Source: Bacillota bacterium (GTDB taxonomy: Bacteria > Bacillota > Sulfobacillia > RBS10-35 > JAJYVN01). Taken from it: 7,214 nt of DNA. Under the pieces are notes generated by a model. The model was not told where the DNA came from and searched no databases. It saw only the letters and a program-made list of their open reading frames with translations. Where the stretch lies: the NCBI GenBank assembly GCA_021791995.1, contig JAJYVN010000150.1:1-7214 (forward strand). Reading direction: 5' to 3'. Below are positions 1-4,600 of the stretch, in pieces. A program made the position numbers and the translations under genes. Each line of letters begins with the position of its first letter. Position 1 is the first letter of the stretch.

Positions 1-182
1 CCCCTTTCCCGCTCCGCCGACCGCCCACCGCAATACCGCTCTTGGTGGGCATCTGCCCGTTGGCGGGCCAAGCGCCCGCCGCCTCCAACCCTTCGCTCAG
101 GCGACGCAGCACCTCTCGGTAGCCGCCCGCGGAGGAGTGTCATGGCGATCACGTAATAGACCATGAGTCGTTCGGGCAGCAG
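1..182 (-). pseudogene. IS4-family transposase N-terminal remnant, frameshifted
   Basis: Read on the minus strand, 182-126 encodes LLPERLMVYYVIAMTLLRG. In a second frame 121-2 encodes YREVLRRLSEGLEAAGAW followed by QMPTKSGIA. Together they follow the order I know from the N-terminal domain of IS4-type transposases: an LPxRxVVYYVLALxL helix, then SYREVxRxLxEGL, then a PTKSAIxxARxRLG segment. The two blocks are joined only if one base is removed in the G-rich stretch about 122-131, so the reading frame is broken. The first block also has an in-frame stop (TAA) seven codons upstream, and I see no intact start. The DDE catalytic core would lie beyond the left window edge, so the rest may or may not be intact there. 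I see no terminal inverted repeat. The family call rests on remembered motif patterns, and the fragment is short. Confidence 0.5.
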
Positions 183-242
183 ACCCCTTCCAGCTTATCC
201 CGGAAGAGGCTTCGCGTTTCCGCTCTGCTTTAGGCTTTCTTC

Positions 243-317
243 TGGTGGGCGAAACAGGGTTCGAACCTGTGACCCCCTGCGTGTAAAGCAGGTGCTCTAC
301 CGCTGAGCTATTCGCCC
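243..317 (-). tRNA. tRNA-Val (anticodon UAC)
   Basis: The minus strand folds as a complete cloverleaf. The acceptor stem is GGGCGAA (311-317) with TTCGCCC (247-253), discriminator A at 246 and encoded CCA at 243-245. The D arm contains GCTCAGCGGTAGAGC. The anticodon stem CCTGC/GCAGG encloses the loop TTTACAC, giving anticodon TAC (283-285), which reads valine GUN codons. The T arm is ACAGG-TTCGAAC-CTGT. All stems pair and the invariant TTC-A of the T loop is present. It appears to be a single-gene transcript with its own promoter about 70 nt upstream. The DNA beyond its 3' end carries the transposase remnant. Confidence 0.97.
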
Positions 318-390
318 AGATAGACCTTCCCTACCGGATGGACCTGAAGTCATTCCTCCCCACCGGAGTGCCATCCGATTCACTCTACGC

Positions 391-420
391 TTTATACCAC
401 AGGGAGTCATGGATCGTCAC
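391..420 (-). promoter_or_regulatory. sigma-A-type promoter for tRNA-Val
   Basis: On the minus strand TGGTATAAA (391-399) gives an extended -10 (TG, one base, TATAAA). GTGACG (415-420) lies 18 nt upstream and matches four of six bases of the -35 consensus TTGACA. Transcription would begin near 384, leaving a leader of about 65 nt for RNase P to remove. The shared string GTGGTATAA also occurs in the pspA promoter. The call is by pattern only. Confidence 0.55.
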
Positions 421-498
421 TTCTGCAAAACGCCAGCCTGTGCCGCACGGCGACACCCGTGCAATAAGGGATGCCGTGGGAGGGCATGAATAACCGCC

Positions 499-504
499 GG
501 GGGG
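499..504 (+). promoter_or_regulatory. Ribosome binding site that sets the SASP start
   Basis: GGGGGG ends 7 nt before the ATG at 512. The other ATG at 506 would be only 1 nt from the G run, too close for initiation. The start at 512 also gives the expected MGRR beginning, so the upstream ATG is rejected. Confidence 0.7.
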
Positions 505-511
505 AATGACC

Positions 512-721
512 ATGGGACGCCGCTCGCTGCTCTCTGGACCCACGAAGGACCTCATCGCACAGCAACTGGGCGTTCGGGAACTGGTCGACCGCGAGGGTTG
601 GGGGGCCGTTCCGGCACGCCAGTGTGGGATGATCGTCCGCATCGCTCTGGAACAGGCGGAACGGGCTCTGGAAGAGCGAGGGAACACGGTGGACCGACGA
701 CGCCCCTCCGATCGGCCCTAA
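512..721 (+). CDS. Alpha/beta-type small acid-soluble spore protein (SASP), minor-type
   Basis: The 69-residue product matches the alpha/beta SASP layout. These proteins coat spore DNA in the forespore, protect it from UV and heat, and are degraded at germination by the GPR protease. Residues 1-5 are MGRRS. A first helix, KDLIAQQLGV (12-21), corresponds to the usual KYEIAQELGV. Then come REGWGAV (27-33), ARQCG (35-39) in place of the usual RxNG or RxDG, and a second DNA-binding helix, IVRIALEQAERAL (41-53). A basic tail, RRRPSDR (62-68), extends past the usual end. The GPR cleavage region lacks the acidic residue normally before I/F-A, with Leu-14 there instead. It is the only plus-strand protein gene in the window and converges on ychF. 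A sigma-G promoter would be expected, but I could not identify a convincing one in 420-498. Family assignment is fairly sure; the specific paralog is not. Confidence 0.85.
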   Translation: MGRRSLLSGPTKDLIAQQLGVRELVDREGWGAVPARQCGMIVRIALEQAERALEERGNTVDRRRPSDRP

Positions 722-723
722 TG

Positions 724-759
724 GGTACGGCTGCCGCTTCTCTTGAATCGGCAGCCACC
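724..759. terminator. Candidate bidirectional terminator between convergent genes
   Basis: A perfect 8-bp inverted repeat, GGCTGCCG (729-736) and CGGCAGCC (749-756), has a 12-nt loop. The outer bases GGT (724-726) and ACC (757-759) can extend the stem across a 2-nt bulge. It lies exactly between the SASP stop (721) and the ychF stop (764). Neither strand has a clear T run after the stem, so efficient intrinsic termination is uncertain; it could instead protect 3' ends. Confidence 0.5.
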
Positions 760-763
760 GTTG

Positions 764-1813
764 TCAGACGTTAAAGCGGAAGGTGATAATATCACCGTCC
801 TGAACAACGTAGTCCTTCCCCTCGAGCCGAAGGCCACCCGCCTCGCGTAGCGCTTTCCAAGTGGCGGTCGCCTCAAGATCTTGGAAGGCCGCGACCTCCG
901 CACGAATAAAGCCTCGCTCAATGTCGGAGTGAATCTTCCCGGCCGCCTTTTTTGCGGGCGTGCCCTCTGTCACCGGCCAGGCACGCACCTCATCCGCGCC
1001 CGCCGTAAAGAAGGAAACAAGGTGCAACACCCGATAGGCCGCCCGCGCCAACCGATCCGTCCCAGGCTCGACCAGACCAAATGCCTCCAGGAACTCGCCA
1101 CGTTCCGCCGACTCCATCGCGGCGATCTCCCGCTCAACCTTCGCACTGAACACCAAAAGCGTTGCCGCATTGCTGGTCGCCCAATCCTGGAGGTCCGGAA
1201 AGGCCCGCCCCTCCCGCAACGTATCCTCATCGGTGTTGCACACCAACAATTCCTGACGAAGCGTGAGGAGTCCGAAACCACTTAAGACTGCCGTCTCGCC
1301 TTCCGACAGGCCCATACGCCGCAGGGGCAGGGCATCAGACAGCGCGGAAGCGCAACGCCCGAGCACCTCCCACTGCACATCCTCCTCGCGCGTACGCGGG
1401 TGTTTCTTGCTCAAACGCTGCGCGAGCGACTCCGCGCGTTCGAGATCCGCAAGAATCAGCTCCTCTTCCACAAGCCGCGCATCCCGCAGTGGGTCCACGC
1501 TCCCCAGCGGGTGCGGAACGGCGGGATCCCCAAAGGCCCGCACCACATGGAGTAGCGCATCGGAGCGGCGCACCGCGTCAAAGAATGAGTTGCGCTGCCC
1601 TCCTTCCAAATGCCCCGGCAAAAGACCCGGGACCTCGGTCAGGCGGATGGTCGCTGGCGTGACCTTTTTTGGGTGAAACAGGCCCGCCAGCATGTCCAGG
1701 CGCGGATCCGGGACCTGCGCAACGGCCAACCTCCCAGAGATTCCACCGCCCGAGAGGAGTTCCAAAAGCGTCGACTTACCGACATTCGGAACCCCAATCA
1801 CACCAATCTCCAC
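764..1813 (-). CDS. ychF: Divergent YchF-type P-loop NTPase (DUF933/TGS C-terminus)
   Basis: This is a 349-residue OBG-superfamily NTPase of the YchF type; classic YchF proteins have about 363 residues, bind ATP rather than GTP and associate with ribosomes. The P-loop GVPNVGKST is at 7-15. PDPRLDMLAG (35-44) is followed by a G3-like TEVPGL (59-64). The G4-like NTDE (193-196) fits the NxxE form linked to ATP preference. The C-terminal TGS-like region (about 265-349) carries SFFTAG, EVRAW, AAGKIHSDIERGFIRAEV and EGKDYVVQDGD, ending in FNV. Oddities: the stretch between the P-loop and PDPRLD is about 10 residues short, removing the switch I motif (FPFxTIEPN in ordinary YchF), and the G3 aspartate is replaced by Glu-60. 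Start choice: the GTG at 1813 gives the usual beginning just before the P-loop and has GGGGAGGGG (1825-1833) upstream. The longer frame from 1897 would overlap the LD-carboxypeptidase gene by 62 nt. It is the last gene of the psp run. Its molecular role is unknown, and a canonical ychF may exist elsewhere. Confidence 0.87.
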   Translation of the reverse strand: MEIGVIGVPNVGKSTLLELLSGGGISGRLAVAQVPDPRLDMLAGLFHPKKVTPATIRLTEVPGLLPGHLEGGQRNSFFDAVRRSDALLHVVRAFGDPAVPHPLGSVDPLRDARLVEEELILADLERAESLAQRLSKKHPRTREEDVQWEVLGRCASALSDALPLRRMGLSEGETAVLSGFGLLTLRQELLVCNTDEDTLREGRAFPDLQDWATSNAATLLVFSAKVEREIAAMESAERGEFLEAFGLVEPGTDRLARAAYRVLHLVSFFTAGADEVRAWPVTEGTPAKKAAGKIHSDIERGFIRAEVAAFQDLEATATWKALREAGGLRLEGKDYVVQDGDIITFRFNV

Positions 1814-1835
1814 CGGCGCGTCGTCCCCTCCCCTG

Positions 1836-2774
1836 CTACCTTGGTGCCCTTGGAAAGAAAACTGCCGGAACCGAGGCGTCGATTTCGACCATTGCACCCA
1901 ACGGCACGGTCAGCTTCTGCGCGCCGTGCCCTAAGGGCCATCCCGCACTGCAGGGCAAAGCAGTGCGGGCGAGGTGCTCGCTGACCACTTCATCCGCTGT
2001 AGGAACATCAGTATCGCTGCCGCAGTGCACGAGTTCCCCCACAATGAACCCCGCCGCCGCCTGCAACTTGCCCGCCAATGCCAACTGGGTCAGGTACCGG
2101 TCAAGGACGTATGGCTTCTCCCCCACATCCTCCAATAGGACCACCGCACCTTGGGTGTCAATCTCCCACGGGGTCCCCAAGGTCGCGGCAATGAGGCTCA
2201 GGTTTCCTCCCACCAGGCGCCCTCGGGCCCTTCCCGGCGTCACGCACCATGGCGAATACCCCACAGGAACCGGCAATTCCTCTGCCCAACGCCCGCCCAA
2301 GCCATCCACTAGGGAATCCAGGCTCGGCTGCCGCACTTGTCCCTCTCGGTCCAAAAGAGATTCCAGGACCGGTCCATGCAGGCTAACGAGACGATGGCGT
2401 TGAAAGGCGAGATGCAACGCGGTGATATCGCTGAACCCAACGAGCGCCTTCGGACAAGTGCGGAGAGCCGACCAGTGCGCCTCGAGATACGGCAAAAGAC
2501 GCATCGCCCCATAGCCACCACGCGCCGCGATCACCGCCTGCACATCTGGGTCCACCAACATGCGCGTCAAATCCTTAGCCCGCGAGACATCATCCCCAGC
2601 GAGATACCCCCGACGGGCCCGCAGATTTTCGGCCAACTTACTACGGAAACCAACCTCTTCGAGAGTCGCCAGGGCCAGGGCCACCCGATCCTCGTCAATA
2701 GGACCAGACGGAGCAACCACCCCGATGGTATCTCCCGGGATGACCTCGGGAACGCCCATCCATTCTTCCGCCAT
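1836..2774 (-). CDS. LD-carboxypeptidase (peptidase family S66)
   Basis: The 312-residue cytoplasmic serine peptidase belongs to the LdcA/MccF family. LdcA-type members remove the terminal D-Ala from murein tetrapeptides during wall recycling; MccF-type members cleave microcin C-like conjugates. The N-terminal signature GDTIGVVAPSGP is at 14-25 and RGGYGAMRLLPYL at 85-97. The nucleophile elbow GFSD places Ser-115. LLED gives Glu-215, and LGHG gives His-283. The spacing matches the Ser-Glu-His triad known for Pseudomonas LdcA (115/217/285). There is no signal peptide, as expected for a recycling enzyme. The ATG at 2774 is chosen because GGGAGGGGG (2781-2789) sits 6 nt upstream; the in-frame GTG at 2795 lies before that site. 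It follows pspAB by 48 nt and precedes ychF by 22 nt, so it is probably co-transcribed. The context favours wall recycling over antibiotic immunity, though the sequence alone does not exclude an MccF-like specificity. Confidence 0.92.
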   Translation of the reverse strand: MAEEWMGVPEVIPGDTIGVVAPSGPIDEDRVALALATLEEVGFRSKLAENLRARRGYLAGDDVSRAKDLTRMLVDPDVQAVIAARGGYGAMRLLPYLEAHWSALRTCPKALVGFSDITALHLAFQRHRLVSLHGPVLESLLDREGQVRQPSLDSLVDGLGGRWAEELPVPVGYSPWCVTPGRARGRLVGGNLSLIAATLGTPWEIDTQGAVVLLEDVGEKPYVLDRYLTQLALAGKLQAAAGFIVGELVHCGSDTDVPTADEVVSEHLARTALPCSAGWPLGHGAQKLTVPLGAMVEIDASVPAVFFPRAPR

Positions 2775-2822
2775 ACGGAGCCCCCTCCCACCCACAACCG
2801 TGCGCGGACGAGCGGGGGGTAC

Positions 2823-3407
2823 TCAGACAGGACAATCCCAAAGCGCAAACCACCGTGCCGTGTCCTGCTCGATGGGCATCACGCCACCCAGTGCCGAAGC
2901 AACACGGAACTCGGTGGCATTGTCGCGGTTGCGGCCAGCCGTCGGCACGAACGGATAGAACTTACCGCGCTTATAATTGTAAATCAGATAGACCGGATCG
3001 TGCTCCGCACCACCTGTGGGCTGAAGGCGAAAGACCGCAGCCAGCAGCTGTTCGCCGAAGCCACTCGACTCCAACTCCCCACCGGCCAGGTGCACGAGAG
3101 CGACCTGCTCCTCCAGCTCCGGATCGGTAAAAATCACCCACACGTACCCAAGATCGTCTCGGCGGATGTCCACCTGTCCATGGAAGTCGCGCCCGCGGCA
3201 CGCGACCGCCACCAAATCGCGCAGCTCGCGCTCAACCGAAGAAAACTCGCCGCCCTCCACCGGGCTTAAACAGACGGCACCTCGCCCCGATGGTGCCAGG
3301 TCCGCCTCATCGGATAAGGCAGGCCCCGCCGTGGAAAGAGAGAACAGCCGATCCATGTTGGGCTTCTTCAGCTTGGTACGACCAAGGATAGCGTCCATCC
3401 ACCCCAC
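2823..3407 (-). CDS. pspAB: PspA-associated protein PspAB
   Basis: The 194-residue protein matches the PspAB family found beside pspA and pspAA in actinobacteria, archaea and some Bacillota. Family-like segments are the start GWMDAILGRTK (2-12), DRLFSLSTA (19-27), VCLSPVEGGEF (45-55), GYVWVIFTDPELEEQV (87-102), GFGEQLLAAVFR (116-127), YLIYNYKRGKFYPFVP (140-155), RDNATEFRVASAL (161-173) and the C-terminal WFALWDCPV. There is no signal peptide or membrane helix. Its biochemical function is not established; it is thought to act with PspA in membrane-stress control. The GTG at 3407 is supported by AGGAGGGG (3413-3420) and by the family's usual beginning; the next ATG (3398) would lose it. It follows pspAA by 46 nt, and that gap has a small 5-bp hairpin (AGGGC/GCCCT, 3436-3448). 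LD-carboxypeptidase follows. Confidence 0.85.
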   Translation of the reverse strand: MGWMDAILGRTKLKKPNMDRLFSLSTAGPALSDEADLAPSGRGAVCLSPVEGGEFSSVERELRDLVAVACRGRDFHGQVDIRRDDLGYVWVIFTDPELEEQVALVHLAGGELESSGFGEQLLAAVFRLQPTGGAEHDPVYLIYNYKRGKFYPFVPTAGRNRDNATEFRVASALGGVMPIEQDTARWFALWDCPV

Positions 3408-3453
3408 GGTTGCCCCTCCTCGTCGTTACAACGCAAGGGCTACGCCCTGGCCA

Positions 3454-3723
3454 TCAACTCGGGTGATCGCTGAACAGCTTGCGCGCCTCTGCCAGGGATG
3501 TGTCCGCAGAGGGCAGGATGAGATCGGATTCCACCAGCTTCTCGACCGGAACCGGCCGGCCCTCACCCCGAATCAGGGCAATGACCTCCGTGAATCGCGC
3601 ATGATACTCGGCATCGTCATCATCCACGATTGCATGAAAGAGCCGTTCGTCTGCGCGCTTCAGCTTGTGCAGCGAGTCCCCTTCCAGGTCATACTGCCCT
3701 TCACCAAGAATTCGCACAATCAC
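3454..3723 (-). CDS. pspAA: PspA-associated protein PspAA
   Basis: The 89-residue protein begins MIVRILGEGQYDL, the hallmark of the PspAA family. It continues with helices around 19-35 and 38-53 and ends with SDLILPSADTSLAEARKLF (66-84), the conserved C-terminal stretch. It is small, acidic in the middle (DDDDAEY, 34-40), soluble and without a signal peptide. The family is known from its genomic link with PspA and PspAB and is thought to modulate PspA assembly or membrane targeting; no catalytic residues are recognised. The GTG at 3723 is chosen because GGGAGG (3732-3737) lies 8 nt upstream and because it gives the family start. The upstream in-frame TTG at 3744 lies before this site. It is separated from pspA by 67 nt holding a strong hairpin. 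Confidence 0.86.
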   Translation of the reverse strand: MIVRILGEGQYDLEGDSLHKLKRADERLFHAIVDDDDAEYHARFTEVIALIRGEGRPVPVEKLVESDLILPSADTSLAEARKLFSDHPS

Positions 3724-3750
3724 ACGCAGCGCCTCCCGCCCCAAGAATGG

Positions 3751-3782
3751 GAGCGGGCTGGCGCTTGACCGTCAGCCCGCTC
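3751..3782 (-). terminator. Strong hairpin between pspA and pspAA (attenuator or processing stem)
   Basis: GAGCGGGCTG (3751-3760) and CAGCCCGCTC (3773-3782) are perfect 10-bp inverted arms. Three more pairs (G-U, C-G, G-C) extend the stem into the loop, leaving about 6 unpaired bases. On the transcribed minus strand the stem is followed by CCCATTCTTGG rather than a clean U run. Partial termination or mRNA stabilisation is therefore likelier than a full stop. It would let PspA be made in excess of the downstream proteins. Confidence 0.6.
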
Positions 3783-3790
3783 ACGAGTCG

Positions 3791-4504
3791 TCATCCGGCT
3801 TTTTTCGATTCAATCTCGGCCTTGAGGCGTGCAAGATCATCGTCAACCGCCGAGGTGGCCTTGGCCTTGGACAGTTCCTTTGCCACCGGATCACCGGCAT
3901 CGTCGAGAGAGTCCTGCAATGTACCCTGATCAACCAACTCATCGATCGCCGAGGCGCGGGCCCGCATGTTATCGGTCTTGTCCTTGGCACGCTGTACGGC
4001 CATGCCGACATCGGCCATCTCCTCGGAGAGCCCGGTCGTCGCCTCGCCAATACGCACCGTCGCCTGCGCCGCCGTATACTGCGCCTTGATGACCTCTTTC
4101 TGCGTGCGGAACGACTCCACCTTAAGGGACAAGCGACGCTCTGCCTCGGTCATCTTGTCCTGCTCTGCCTGCAGACCCTGCAATTGCTGGGAAAGACCAT
4201 CAAGCTGCGACTGAGCGGCGGTCTTCCGCTCCAGGGCGGCACGCGCCAAGTCCTCACGTCCAAGCGTGAGGGCCTGCTTGGCCTCCTGCTCCAGCGTGCT
4301 CACTTGCTCCTTCAGCCGATCCGCCTGCAACTCCAACCGCTTCTTGCTCGCAACCACGTCCGCGAGCCCACGCTTCACGTTCTGCAACATCTCCAGCTGC
4401 TTCTGGTAGCTGTACTCCATTGTCTGTCGCGGATCCTCGACGGAATCAAGCGCCTGGTTCATCTTCGACTTGAAAATCGTCGACATACGCGAAAGAACAC
4501 CCAT
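3791..4504 (-). CDS. pspA: PspA/IM30-family phage shock protein A
   Basis: The 237-residue protein belongs to the PspA/IM30 family (ESCRT-III superfamily). These peripheral membrane proteins oligomerise on the cytoplasmic face to stabilise damaged membranes. Residues 1-25 (MGVLSRMSTIFKSKMNQALD and on) form the expected amphipathic N-terminal helix, followed by the family motif EDPRQTMEYSY (23-33). Residues about 26-185 are almost entirely charged/hydrophobic heptad-like coiled coil, rich in Gln, Glu, Lys and Leu. A linker with DDAGDPVAKEL (201-211) and a C-terminal helix (about 215-234) follow. Length is near the usual 220-230. The ATG at 4504 is chosen because GAGGGGG (4514-4520) lies 9 nt upstream and because it removes an 18-residue extension not typical of the family. 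It is first in the run with pspAA and pspAB and has its own promoter. No sigma-54 or sigma-W-type site is visible. Confidence 0.94.
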   Translation of the reverse strand: MGVLSRMSTIFKSKMNQALDSVEDPRQTMEYSYQKQLEMLQNVKRGLADVVASKKRLELQADRLKEQVSTLEQEAKQALTLGREDLARAALERKTAAQSQLDGLSQQLQGLQAEQDKMTEAERRLSLKVESFRTQKEVIKAQYTAAQATVRIGEATTGLSEEMADVGMAVQRAKDKTDNMRARASAIDELVDQGTLQDSLDDAGDPVAKELSKAKATSAVDDDLARLKAEIESKKAG

Positions 4505-4520
4505 GTAAACTCGCCCCCTC

Positions 4521-4565
4521 ATCGCGGACAGCAGCACCAGCCGCCATCCAAACTCCATCCGCGAT
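4521..4565. promoter_or_regulatory. Perfect 8-bp dyad around the pspA transcription start
   Basis: ATCGCGGA (4521-4528) and TCCGCGAT (4558-4565) are exact inverted repeats separated by 29 nt. One arm touches the -10 hexamer and the other abuts the pspA Shine-Dalgarno. If transcription starts near 4557, the upstream arm would not be in the RNA, so a DNA operator bound on both sides of the start is more consistent than an RNA hairpin. It could also be chance in GC-rich DNA. Confidence 0.35.
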
Positions 4566-4590
4566 TATACCACTCCGCAACCAAGGTGAA
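4564..4590 (-). promoter_or_regulatory. Promoter of the psp operon, extended -10
   Basis: On the minus strand TGGTATAAT (4564-4572) is a perfect -10 hexamer with the TG extension. TTCACC (4585-4590) lies 15 nt upstream and matches TTGACA in four positions; the spacing is short, which an extended -10 tolerates. The predicted start near 4557 leaves a leader of about 50 nt before the pspA ATG at 4504. It sits in the 96-nt gap after ilvD, and no terminator is visible after the ilvD stop, so some read-through from ilvD is also possible. Confidence 0.72.
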
Positions 4591-4600
4591 TCCTTCTGCA

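Noticed and set aside
445..462. Small hairpin GCACGG/CCGTGC upstream of the SASP gene
   Set aside because: A 6-bp stem in GC-rich DNA with no T run and no known site; too weak to call a terminator or operator.
385..687. 100-codon minus-strand open frame across the SASP gene
   Set aside because: It is antisense to the SASP gene and overlaps the tRNA promoter; no domain is recognisable.
1814..1897. 28-codon N-terminal extension of the ychF-like protein
   Set aside because: It would overlap the preceding gene by 62 nt, and family proteins begin just before the P-loop. A Shine-Dalgarno fits the GTG at 1813.
1669..2403. 244-codon plus-strand open frame
   Set aside because: It runs antisense across the ychF start and most of the LD-carboxypeptidase gene and is Pro/Arg/Thr-rich without motifs.
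2337..3269. 310-codon plus-strand open frame
   Set aside because: It lies antisense to the LD-carboxypeptidase and pspAB genes, whose motifs and Shine-Dalgarno sites are clear. Its composition is that of a GC-rich shadow frame and it has no recognisable domain.
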